Part shown: positions 40,301-51,690 of the stretch, piece by piece
Position numbering within the stretch: the stretch's first letter is position 1
Layout of the letters: every line of letters begins with the position of its first letter
Source: Hirudinaria manillensis
Lineage: Eukaryota; Annelida; Clitellata; Hirudinida; Hirudinidae
DNA length: 64,000 bases
Assembly: GCA_034509925.1 (NCBI GenBank)
Contig: CM067534.1
Span: 4,347,501-4,411,500 of the forward strand
Direction: 5' to 3'
Made by a program: the position numbers and the translations under genes
The notes under the pieces: model-generated
Told to the model about the DNA's origin: nothing
Seen by the model: the letters and a program-made list of their open reading frames with translations, nothing else
Database searches by the model: none

Positions 40301-42321
40301 AGGTGGAGCCCATCTCGCAATAAAGCTCGTATTGCTCCTGTGTCACCTGGATGTGGTCCTCGGGCGTGTCGAGAACCAGGTAAGAAAGATCCGTGTTGAC
40401 GTTACGGCCGTCAGGATACAGGTAGCTGTCGAAAAGGATGTCGAGACGATGACGTCAATGACGTCGCAGAGAATGGAACTCATCGAACTCACAATCCTTC
40501 TCTCTGTCCGTCTAAAAGAGCTTGACATAGAGACTTGTTTTGAGGAATAGTCTGCAGGATTTGACCATCTCCCGTGACATAACCTATCGCCCACTGGCCC
40601 AGTCTCGTGCAACTTAGTCGGAAAACGTAGCTAGAAAGATGATTTTTGATTAGTCGAGATATTTCTCGTTATGAGAAGCACGAAAATAATCTTTTAAAGC
40701 ATCATTTCTAATTCAGAAATATCTGAAATATTTGGCCATGGAGGCAAAAAATGTGGCAAATGTGTCACTTAATGGCAAAACAAAGGTGGTATGAACAACA
40801 ATGCAACCTGCCAGGCTTTGTGATGTAGTTTTGGAGTCGTGCTTTTACTTCGTCATAAGTCAAGAAAGCTACGTAGCCAGGATGCGTCACTGCCAATAGA
40901 TTCCAATTCTTCAATAAATTCCACCAGGGTTGAAATAATCTAGAAGGAAAAAAACAAAGTAAACTTCGTATTAGTTACGATTAGCTGCCACGTTCACGTG
41001 TACTTTCGTCAAGTACTCGTTATGCAAATTAGTACTTGTTATGCAAATTAGTACGCATGACATGCACGATGAAAGGTATTAAGTATTGGGAGAAACTCAG
41101 TAAGAAATTGCTTTAAAAGTCACATTGTTCTTTAATGATAAGAAATTTAAATCAAACTTTGAACCTGGGATTTTAGACTAATTCTATTTTTTAAAATTTA
41201 ATAAATTTTGTAATAAAAAAAAAGTAATAAATTTGTTTAAATAAAGAAGAAAAATGACGTTATAAAATTAAAGAAAAAAGGGTTAAACCTGGTGAATACA
41301 TCAAATTCAAAGCATGAAATGTAATCATTGCAGGTCAGATCAATGGTGGATTTTAGAGCCAGTGCTTCGAGCGGAGTGTTAATCCTATGAACTTCATTCA
41401 GGCACTGTCTGAATGCCTTCCAAGGTACGATCGTCCTGCCATGGTTTTTATATTTTGTGTTAATGTTAACAATCATTGCAGGTCAGATGGGAGTTACGAT
41501 GGTTATAAACCCTAATTACTTGTCGGGAAAAGAAGCCTTCCACCAGTCTGCCGCATCGCTTTTTGTTATTCGGAACGAATCTCCGGCAAACGTGCCGTTT
41601 GGGAAAAGGGCTTTCAACTCGGCCAGCATGTGGGAGAACACCAGGGAAAGCTTCGTGAGGTTTCTCCTGTAACTAGAATGCTCATCAAACATTTTGTCCT
41701 TTCCATCTTTGAACAGCTTTATGGTCTTTTTACACTTTATCATCAAATTGTCCAGGAAGACTCGAAAAAACTCATTTTCATTAAGAACATGCAGTTTATC
41801 TTCATATTTAGAATAGACAAGTTTTAGATGTTGATAAGTGTCAGGCAAAATGTCTAATATAAATGGAGGAGAGTTCTTTAGATTCATTTTTGGTTGCTGG
41901 CACATTTTAACCACCTAAACAAAATTGAAATAAGCAAAATGTAGCAAATCTTTGGATGATTATTTTGGGGCAACATGTTAATCTAACTCTTTTGGGAATA
42001 ATATAATCTTGACTAATAAATTGTAAGAATTTTCATCGGTCGTTATCGCTTATTGTGCTCGCGATAAACATGAACTTATAAGTCTAATAAATGCAGATTT
42101 CTGTTGCTTACCTTATCCATGAGCTTCCACGACTTCTCGATGCTTTTCTTATCAACTACAAGTTTAGGTGGTGCAACTGCGCATGCTATGGCTCCCTGCA
42201 TCCTGCTAAAGAATCCTTTAGTTGGTAAATTTTTACGTAAAATCAATCCCGATGGTCCGCAATTGTTGACTGCTCCTGGAAGACCAACAACACCTCCTGC
42301 TCCACCTCCTCCAGCAGCCAT
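37382..42321 (-). CDS. CBL: CBL E3 ubiquitin ligase (TKB, RING, Pro-rich, UBA)
   Basis: Twelve exons: 42321-42112, 41914-41520, 41435-41289, 40939-40808, 40630-40493, 40425-40206, 40140-39991, 39916(or 39904)-39735, 39338-39145, 38587-38462, 37808-37718, 37631-37382. All phases agree; about 744 aa. CBL ubiquitinates activated receptor tyrosine kinases. The tyrosine-kinase-binding region is complete: four-helix bundle ([16 protein letters not shown]), EF hand ([18 protein letters not shown]) and SH2 with FRLSCTR. The linker helix keeps [14 protein letters not shown], and the RING keeps [15 protein letters not shown] and CPFC. Then come a [10 protein letters not shown]3-ligand motif, tyrosine motifs VPYDKP, EPIYANT and SEYDFP, and a C-terminal UBA ([20 protein letters not shown]). 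The start MAAGGGG could instead be an ATG 21 nt upstream. Acceptors of exons 8, 10 and 11 were chosen by phase and are less sure. Confidence 0.92.
41023..41049. promoter_or_regulatory. Two POU octamers ATGCAAAT in CBL intron 3
   Basis: Perfect ATGCAAAT octamers at 41023-41030 and 41042-41049, in the same orientation, inside a 19-bp direct duplication (TTATGCAAATTAGTAC). The octamer is the classical POU/Oct factor site. Function here is inference. Confidence 0.4.
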
Positions 42322-43071
42322 TTTGTCTACAATAACAAACACCTTTTGTTGTCGTGAATCGTGAAATTACTAGAAAGCATTTTGACGGTTCTATTACAAA
42401 AGCGCATTAAATGCATTTAAAATTCATTTTAATTAAACAGATAAGTTCTTTATAAATTTGATTATTTCTGTGCATTTTTTTGAAAATATAAGTCGACAAG
42501 CAATTAACTAACTATTAGCTATTTAATACTTTAGTATGGTTCTAACCTTGTTGTCTTATATATTAAAGCAATGCAAAGCTCAAGAATGGTGAGCTCAACA
42601 ATAATTAATGGGCTGTAATTAATCTGTCGGCTACGTCCTCAGAAACTTATCTGGAGGGTCCATTATCATTGCATATATGACCAAGCGTTTAGTATCTATA
42701 AAATGTTTTTATCCAAAGAGGGTACCTGAAAATGACCGTGAACGTTCCTTCAAATGTTTAGAGCTTAAGTCATATTTGGAACAGTGGCCTCGAAAATTGC
42801 CAGTAACTTGATTTTTCGATGATCATTTGTACAATCTAATAAACAGTATCTGTTTATATCTAATTGGCACAATTGAAATCTAAATAATTCTGTCACAGCC
42901 TTAAGATCGATTCTAGTGCGTTTGTGTTGCTGTTGTTGCTATCGCTCACCGTAAAGGATTTTGGTCGTTTTGTTGGCATTCGTCGTTTAAACTTTTATTT
43001 TTAAAGGCGTTTTAATAGATTACGGTTCCATGCCGTAAGTATCCGATTCAAAGACGATTTACAAATACACT
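42322..43071. promoter_or_regulatory. Divergent spacer between CBL and GPS2
   Basis: About 750 bp between the first coding codons of CBL (minus) and GPS2 (plus). It must hold both 5'UTRs and at least one promoter, possibly a bidirectional one. No CpG-rich island or TATA motif was convincingly seen. Confidence 0.5.
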
Positions 43072-45136
43072 ATGCAAATTGTAAGGCCGAAGATGACTAG
43101 GGCCACATATATGGCTCTGAAAAAATACATTATGAAAGAAAGGGAGAAGAAAAAACAAGGTGTGTAGTAAGCTATTGTGTTTGTAATTTATTTTTTAAAG
43201 TTTGAATGATAATTCTGTTTCTTTCTATCCAGAACAAGAGCAAGACAAAGAACAGGAGAGATTGAAAAAAGAGCGAGAATTAAAGAAAAAAAAGGAAGAA
43301 GAAGACAGTTTAACTCTCGAACAAACAAAAGAGCAGGTTACATAACTGAAGCAAATCATTAATATTTGCAACAAATTATGAATTAGGACATACAGTTGAA
43401 TGTTATAAACTGATGCTTATATTTAGATTGCACTCTGGGAGAACAAACTTGCATCACTTAAGCAGGAAAAACATGAATTGTTTTCACAGCTGAAAAAGGT
43501 TCTCCATCAAGAGAATGCATTGAAGCAAAAGACACAATTGAAAGAACAGCAGAAGTTTGACTTTGTTTAAATTTAGGATCTATATTATTAACTTAATAAC
43601 TGGTTCTAAGTATCAATTAGCTGTTCAGATTTTTTTAATAACATTCTATTGTAGGGCTTTGTATGCAAAGCATCAGAGAATGATACTAGACTCAGTTGAT
43701 ACTAAGGATATTCAAATAATCTTAAGTCTTGATTAAGAAAGTTTTATAAATAAGTCGAAGACAGCATCCCTAGATTTGGCAGTAAGTAATTAATGTCACT
43801 CAAAGATGATGAAATATTTGCAATCCTTAGCGACCAGACGTCATTGCAACACCAATACATGGTTGGGATTGGAACTAATGCACAGGCATTCCTCCAGCAA
43901 CAATCCAACAAAAAGTACCTTAGTATTCCTGTTCAAAATCCAACAGGGGTAAATACTTCAGTGTCATTAAGATGTGTGAAGCACTTTAGCCTGACCATTA
44001 TTTATATAAATATAATATTTATATGATATAATTATTATTATTATTTCCGTATTATTATATATATTATTACAGAGTTTGAAGAGATCCAGGTCACCCAGTC
44101 CTACCCCATACCATGGTCACTACTCTTCTAATCTTGTTCAGCCAAATTCTGCTTATAACAACATCATCAAGGCAGAACCACCTTTTTGTCTCAGTGAGAT
44201 TTGCATGTTTAACAGTTTATTAGTTACTTAATAAGTTGATAATATTTATAAATGCATTTAATCAGTTAGTTGCTTTGACAAATTAGCTGAAAGGCCTGCA
44301 GGATTAATTAATGCTTCAAACCTAACTTAAAGTATTTGTCATTGACTTAGTAATTCTTTTGCATGCCAGAGCCAGGATCTTACCAACCGGGTCAGGCTCC
44401 ATCGGGTCATCCGAGCTTTGCAGGGCAGCCTCCTTCTCATAGTTACCTACAACAAAATCCCCAACAACCGCCGGGTTCTTTCCAGCCACCCTCGAATCAA
44501 AAGTACTCCCTGACCCCTTCTCCAGCTTTTTACCCCCCAACTCACTTTCCCCATCAGAGCAGTAAATCATCAATTCCCGAATCGCAATTCCCCACTGCAA
44601 ACTATTTGAGGCAACCTGCGATTCCACAAAGAAGACATCAGCAACCTCTTCCCTCGGGTAAACCGAACGTCCAATATAATTTCTGAAGTTTGTCGATGCA
44701 GATGTTTTTAAAAAGTTTCTTCTTAGGTTCGTCTGCTTATGCCATGAACATCCCGTCACAGATGGAGCACTCTTCCAATAAAGTTGGATTTTCTTCGGAG
44801 GAAAAGCTGAGGATGCCGCAGGTTAGTCACTCTAAAATTAACTTTTCTCCACTTTGACTTAATCATTGGTGTTAGAGAATACCAGTTGATTTAAATGTCT
44901 ATTTTATTGATTGTATTTGGGCCGGTTTTGATTGTTAAAACTTTATCGGATAAACCTTATATTGATTGTCCAATTACTAGCCTATTGACATATATTAGCC
45001 TTAAGATTTGTTAAAGGATGTGTTTTGTGCAATTTTGTTTATCAGTTGCAGATTTTTAATGACTGCAAATTTTTACTTTTAGCGTTCTGCAGTCCAGCCT
45101 CGCAACCATGCGTACAACCAACAAAATCGTTATTGA
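43072..45136 (+). CDS. GPS2: GPS2, G protein pathway suppressor 2 (corepressor subunit)
   Basis: Nine exons: 43072-43159, 43233-43336, 43427-43554, 43655-43725, 43806-43948, 44073-44193, 44370-44657, 44727-44821 and 45083-45136, joining to 363 residues (human GPS2 is 327). GPS2 is a core subunit of the NCoR/SMRT-HDAC3 complex and also restrains JNK and Ubc13 signalling. The N-terminal signature is clear: PKMTRATYMALKKYIMKERE, then SLTLEQTKEQIALWENKLAS and KQEKHELFSQLKKVLH, a coiled coil that binds TBL1 and SMRT in the family. The rest is Pro/Gln/Ser-rich and disordered, as in vertebrates, with a conserved island QMEHSSNKVGFSSEEKLRMP and end NQQNRY. The junction between exons 4 and 5 uses weak sites chosen by phase, so that part is less sure. 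Divergent from CBL. Confidence 0.87.
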
Positions 45137-46122
45137 AAGATATTCGGATTGTTGTTTTACTTATTTGTTTACAAAATTGTTATGTCTTGTGATTAAAAGC
45201 ATGTTAATATATTTTCTAAATCTTCATTTAGTCTTGCATCCATTCAAAATTTCAGTCCTAGTTGTTGTTGAATTGTTGAGGACCTGGAACAGTGTTGCAT
45301 TAGTAGACTTTTTTGAATCTGCTTCAATTGGAAATTGTCATAATCTATGATTTAAGATTTGAAATAGCAGGTGACTGAGGAAGTTCAGTTTTATAATATG
45401 ATCTTAGCTAGTTAAAAGTTTGGAAATCAGGACTCTGAGGCTTAAACATAGATGCAGGTGGACTGTTATACTCACTGTTAGACACGAAGTTACATCGATG
45501 ATATTGATGTAATATACAACGTCGCACAGCAAGCCTTTGTGGTGGGTAGGGAATCTGAGGTGGTTACTTCGGTTGGTTATTTAGTAAGAAAGCTTTATCA
45601 TAGGCGGTCATGTAAAATTTACTGAAGCCATCCAGTAGGAACCTCTTGTGGCTTCAAGATCGTTTCCTAGTCTTAAGATTTTTGAATATTGTATGCCAGT
45701 CTTGTTCGGTGTCAGCCGATACTTTCTTAGTTTATTCTTACAATTCAAGCTGTAATCCAGTTTGCCTTTCATTGCAGCACCTTCTACATCGTTTCTTAAA
45801 GATTGCCTTCTACTCGCATGTGCCGATTTTTTAAGCTCCTTTGGTTGTGAAGAAATGGTAACATAATATTAGGTGATTATGAATTATGATTATTGTGCTT
45901 TAGCTTAAGATCAGAAATTATTTTAAAAAAACATATGATCATTTCCGCAAATTTATAGGCAATATACCTGTTACCGTGCTTCTGTTTTCGTGCGTTGCCG
46001 TTATTTGCCGAGTTGTTTATGGCTTGTATTGTTGATTAGGACTGTCGTAAACTCAAATTATCTTGAATAATATCTGTACGATAATAATCAGGCTAAATAA
46101 TAATCAGCGAGGAAACTAAAAC
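45137..46122. other. Intergenic region GPS2 to PRA1
   Basis: About 1 kb between two plus-strand genes. It should contain the GPS2 3'UTR and the PRA1 promoter. Frames of 60-80 codons here have no recognisable features. Confidence 0.55.
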
Positions 46123-46837
46123 ATGTCCTTCGCTTTGCCAGACGTTAAACTCAGAGAAGTATTATCGGGATGGCGGAAGAGTTGCAAACCGATTGGAGAA
46201 TTTGTTAATAGGAATAACCATGACATACCAAAGAACTTTAAAATGGCTGCTAAAAGAATCTCAAAGAATATTGATTATTTCCACAGCAACTACTTATGTG
46301 TGGTTATGCTGTTCCTCGTTATACAAATGTGAGTGGGTATGAGATAACCAATTCGAGAACTATTTAAATTATTTGAAAACGTTTTAGTGTGGCATCTCCC
46401 ATATTGTTGCTTGTTATTGCCTTATCAGCTGTTTTCTCAATTATTATTTTGAGACAAAACCTTGACAGAAAAGTTAAAGTTTTTGGTATGAATTTTTGCC
46501 AATTATGTTACCAACTATTTTTTAAAATGATTTATGCATAATTATAGGTTATGAGGTACTTTTAAGCACTAACCATCAGCTGAAAATCCTGGCTATTATA
46601 TCAGTTCTTGCTTTCTGGATTGTTGGTGGTACCTTTGCCATAGGATGGGTCACTTGTAAGTTACTATTTCAAATGATTCATCTTCAATCAGATCATTTGT
46701 TTTTCATTATGTATCTTAAATTTTGAATAACTGAATTAAACATTGACATAGGTCTGTCTACCATATTCATTCTTGTCCATGGAATGACTCACAATGTGGA
46801 GAGAGATAGCCAACCAGCTCTAGTAGAGGAAGTTTAA
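46123..46837 (+). CDS. RABAC1: PRA1 family protein (RABAC1-like)
   Basis: Four exons, 46123-46328, 46388-46485, 46548-46655 and 46752-46837, join to 498 nt, 165 residues. PRA1/RABAC1 proteins are small four-helix membrane proteins of the ER-Golgi that bind prenylated Rab GTPases and help their membrane delivery. The N-terminal cytosolic part fits the family (VLSGWRKSCKPIGEFVN, then KRISKNIDYFHSNYLCVV). Two hydrophobic hairpins follow, VASPILLLVIALSAVFSIII and ILAIISVLAFWIVGGTFAI, with the short charged loop LRQNLDRKVKVFG between them. The tail is acidic (ERDSQPALVEEV). Length and topology match the family. Introns are 60-100 nt. The symbol means family membership; orthology to RABAC1 rather than another PRA1 paralogue was not tested. 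Confidence 0.88.
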
Positions 46838-47434
46838 GCCAATGAGCTGATAATAGATCGTATGGATTTCTTTTGTATTTCATTTCGTGTGGCGATGTTT
46901 TTGTGCTTTTAGGCTTAAAGAGATAGCACTACTAAAATAAGATATTAACAAGCCAAAGGGCCAAAGGTAGTTTCAAATGGGGAAATGCCGCCTTATGTTG
47001 AATATATTCTCATCTGACTCAATTAAAGTTTATTGGGGACAGTTGTCTAATTTTTTTCCTAATTTTATTTCTTTAAAGTGTTAATTGAATCATTTTATTT
47101 TGAATATCTCAAAAATATGAAAAATCACCAAAAACTCTTCTAAGTCGAACAGGAAATGAGGAATGACGTCATTTGTCTAATTAAGAGAATGCAATAATTA
47201 CATGGTGTATATATACAGTAATTATAATAGACGGGAAGTTAAGCTTAGAACTGAATTTCACTGTGCTCAGATTTCAGGATAAGTGGTTTGTTGGTTTTCA
47301 AATATTTGATAAAAGTGATTGTCCCCAGAGGGAAATAAAAATGACTTCAGAAAATTGAGTTTTAACCAAGTTTTTAATACGGTCTAATAAATAAAACCTC
47401 CTAGAAAATTATTGATGGAAGGTCTTTTAACCAA
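46838..47434. other. Tail-to-tail spacer between PRA1 and the EB-module gene
   Basis: About 0.6 kb holding the 3'UTRs of two convergent genes. ATTAAAG near 47023 could be the PRA1 polyadenylation signal, and TTTATT motifs (AATAAA on the minus strand) near 47060-47095 could serve the other gene. Confidence 0.45.
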
Positions 47435-50400
47435 CTACAAAGAAGACTCAGTTTGAGTGATTTCGTCATGGTGATTGCTGTCATTGCCACCGCTATCAAT
47501 AGTTTCGGATCTTCCAAGCAGACGATTAATATTTCTTCTTCTTTCTTCTCTCAGCAAAGCCAATTTCATCTCAAGTTGAGCCATTTGTCTCCTGCATTTT
47601 TCATCCAGGCTGCGACTTTATTAATATATAACCAGTCAACTTTACATTTGTGCATAACATTATGATTAATTTTTAGCTACTTGTTTAGTATCAAATTTAG
47701 ATTCATAATCATGCTGTAAATTATTATTTTTTTTTTAATTTGTGACTCTGATTATGAGCAATTGGATAACAAAGGCATTTTAGTCCAATTTGTTTCAAGT
47801 GGATAATATGAACAATAACAAAATAGGTATAATCTACCTCATTTGCTTCATTCTCCATACCGTCTCAAAAGCAAGTAACAGGAAGAGCAGTCCAAAGATG
47901 ATTGTCGTCACAAATATAACAACTGTTGGAAATGAGCGTCAAACATCATTACAACCAATTATTCCTTTTTTATATTTAATTTGGTTCTACTTACATGACC
48001 AAGGAGTCTCACATTTGTTTTCTTCAGTACATCTAAAGTTTATATCTAATTTATAACAATAATTTACAATAAAAAGATTTTGCTCTGACTCACTCCTTCT
48101 GGGAAAGCAGTAATTCAAACTCCAATGTGTCAGATTTGTCTGGTGTAAAAATAGAAGCAAATACCTAAATAAATCTTTACCATTTGTGCAAAAAACTGTA
48201 AAGCTGCTCACAAATACAGGTCCTTCCAGTAAATTCTTTGTCCTCAGTCTTGTCTGCAAATGAGGTGTCACAGACGCACTGGTAGAAGCCCTGAAAGTTA
48301 ACACAAATTGCATTCTGGTTGCAATCATTTCTTTCCAAGTTAGAGTCGACCACAGCAGGAAAGGAGGAGTTAGTCTCACATTCATCATAATCTGCAATTA
48401 TTTTACTATTGAAAGCTTTGCCTCATACATTTTATAGTAATGCAGCACCTTCAATGTGGAAATTTTCGCTGTAAGGCTCATTTACGAACATTTTTGACAA
48501 GCCAATCTCCCCCTTGCTCCTAAATCAAGTGGGAAGCCTCTAATATGTGATTGAATTAGATTTTAAAATGTACAAGCATTAACCCCTCAAGATACTGTAG
48601 GACCATGTTGTTTATTGTCTCAATGTCAGCCTCTGAAGAGTTTTTATCCAGTTTGTAAAATATTGCAACAACGACTTGAATACCTCCCTTCATTGGTTCA
48701 AAATGGAGAACTCTGCTGGAAAGATAGCGGTTTGCCAGGTTAAGGAAAGCAGGTTTTGAGAAGGTAATATTTCTTCCAAGGACAATTTGATCAACCTAAA
48801 AAATACATTAATGACATTTATTGCTGCTTCACTCACTTCACCTTCAATGATAAGACCACAATAAAACCAACACCATAGAAACTCAGCCGAATGGCATTTT
48901 CCCAATAAGAGTCAGACGTCTTATTGTACATAAAGGTCGTATCGAACTTTAACGGTACGTGCTCGTATTTTCCAACTATGAGAGTCATGTTGAATGTCAC
49001 GATGTAAGCGTTGGATCCTAAAAAGTTTTAGTCCATTTCAATATGAAATGGAAATAATCTCGCAAGAATTTTAACTTTCGCACAATAGAGCGTGCCAAAT
49101 GCTAAATCATCAAGTGTCAAGTACATGTCCAAGCATTTGAGTGACGGATTAATCTGTTTAAAATAAGATACCTGACAACAAGGATAACATTATAAATGTC
49201 GAATTTGTCTCTTACTTTGGCAATGAGGCTGCTTCCCATAGATATCCCTCATTTTTCCACCCTCACAGGGAATAGCCATTGGACATTGCTGGGCGTACTT
49301 GTGGTACTGAAACACTCTTCCACAGCCATATGCTTTTCTGAAAATTCTCAATACTTTGTCAGACTTATACTGATCTATGATGGGCCCTGCAATCGAACTA
49401 AAATGTTACAAGAATTATAATATCATTTGAATATATTTAACTTACTGTCCACACATTTAGACATGTTAGGGGGTTTTACCATGTGGTCGTAGTCACATGT
49501 ACAATTGGACGATTTTTCATCACACAATGAAAACTCTACTGCATGAGAACAATCATTGTCAGTCGAACAAGTGTCTCCTATTTCTCCTGCATTTTTGAAA
49601 TGATTATTTGTAAACATCGATATTACTCGGTGATGATGCTTGATATTAATTGAATTATACAAGATTTCGGTTTCGAAGAAGTTCTAAAATAAACCCCTAA
49701 CTTAGTATGGATTCATGCGAATGTCACGTAAAACTTCATTAAATGTCAAATGAACAGTCAATTATTTTCATATCTGTTTAGAGCAAACATTGTAAAATTT
49801 TTCATAGTATGTGCCAATAGGTCCACAATCTCTCTAAGAATGTTCTAATACAAATAGCAACATATTATTCTCACTTAGAGTGCACGTGCTTCCATTGTTT
49901 TGCTCGTAGAAACCCAAACTACATAAACACGTTTTGACTTCATCATATTCGTCCGTCGAATTCTCTTTCTCAGCCAGTTCTTGAAGTCTTTTACTGAAAA
50001 CAATTTGACATTGACTGTCCTTCACAGCATCATAGCAATCAGAATCCAAATCGCAGTTTTGATCTCCTATTTTCCTTTTTCGACAGGTACTGTTATCCAC
50101 TTCTGCAAATCCAGAAAGACAAGTGCACATATTGTGTCGACAAGAGCTTGAAGACATGACTGTGCCACAATCCTCGTCCAGGCTGCAAATGTCACCAAGA
50201 ATTCTCGGTCGACAACTTCTGCGATCGTCCTCGTCTATGAAACCCAACTTACAATGACAAGATTGGTTTAAGCAGAGACCGTTGCTTACGACAGATGTGC
50301 AATCTATGTCCATTGTACAATTATCACCTAATACTCTTCGTATGCATAAATAAGGATCAGACGTGTCAGAATAATGTCCGACGTCACAGATGCATTGTCC

Positions 50401-51690
50401 ATCCACAGAGCAGTTTCCATTCGATATGGAATCACTGCAGTCACTCTTTGATCTGCAATTTCTATCTCCGAGTTTGCGTCTGATGCAGTCGTCAAGGTTT
50501 CTGTTTACTGCGTACCCAGATACGCATTGACAGACCATGTCCTCATTACAGTAACTATTTGGAATCGCATCCAAGCATTCTGTTACGTTCTTGCACTCCC
50601 CACGCCCTATCCTGAGTTTGTTGCAAAACAAAGAAGACTCGTTCTCAACGAAACCAGAATTGCAATGGCAAGACAAGAGATTTTTGTGGCAGTAACTGTT
50701 TTCTATTGATGTATTGCACTCCTCATCTTCTTTGCACGAGTCTCCTATTTGTATCTGAGTGCAAGAATGTTCAGAATTTTCTCTATAACCCAACTTACAT
50801 ACACAAGTTTCCCTATTACATAAAGTGTTTTTGACGGCATCCTCACAGTCACTATCCAAATGGCATGCGTCGCCTAAGCTTCTTTTCAAGCATTTACTCA
50901 ATTCAGAAAGGTAATAACCCGATAGACATTCACATGAGTTTCTCTCAGAACAGAAACTAAACAAGTCCAAAGTATGACATGTAGCATCATCAAGGCACTC
51001 TTGGGATACGTTTAGCTGACATGAATCATTAACTTGTATGAAGCTATCTAGACATGTGCATTCTCCGTCGATGCAATGGCTGCCATTTATGATTGTCTGA
51101 CATTCCACGGAATCAAGACATCTTGACATATTAGGAGAAGAGGGATAACACTCTTTTCCATCGAAGAAATCCTTTTCATTTTCACAAATGCAAGAATTAT
51201 TACTACAACGAGTATTTGGTACAATATCATTGCATTCCTGATCCAAACTACATTCCACTTCTGAAAGAATCTTTTTCAAGCAAAATTTGTTATCGTCACT
51301 GATTCTGTAGTTTGGCAAACATTCACAAACTTTTTGAACAGAACAGTGACTGTTCTCAACTACATCAGAGCAATATTCTGAAAATTCACAAGCCTTCAGT
51401 AAAGCAAACGATTGTGTACATCCTCCATGAATATTAAATTCATGGCCATTTTCGCAGGCACATGAGCTATTCTGACAGAAACTCTTGCTTGAAATTTTAA
51501 GACAATCAAGATGCGAGGTGCATTTGATAGGCGAATCTTCCAGATCATGAACCAGAACAGGAACTACGAAAATATAAAACTCTACTAAATAACCTGAAGC
51601 AGAAATTAAACGAATTAAATGATTTCAACCTGATAACAGTGAACAAAGAAAACTTATTATGACGAACAATGACATGAAAGTAAACCTCAT
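47435..51690 (-). CDS. Type I membrane protein: 13 EB modules, SEA-like, EGF, TM
   Basis: Eleven exons, 51690-51630, 51563-49875, 49586-49446, 49386-49216, 49017-48842, 48795-48584, 48519-48449, 48391-48212, 48045-47995, 47922-47838 and 47615-47435, join in phase to 3018 nt, 1005 residues. Exon 1 is a signal peptide (MSLFVIISFLCSLLS). The 1.7-kb exon 2 plus exon 3 hold 13 Cys-rich EB/EGF-like modules with the pattern C-x5-DC or EC, N-x2-C, C-x-C-x2-GF or GY. Exons 5-6 form a SEA-like domain (RVLHFEPMKGGIQVVVAIFY) without the usual GSVVV cleavage site. Exon 8 is an EGF domain (DYDECE, NDCNQNAICVNFQGFYQCVC). Exon 10 is the transmembrane helix (TTIIFGLLFLLLAFE). The cytoplasmic tail is basic and coiled-coil-like and ends TESSL, a possible class I PDZ ligand. 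I know no named gene with this exact architecture. An adhesion or receptor role is inferred. Confidence 0.82.
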
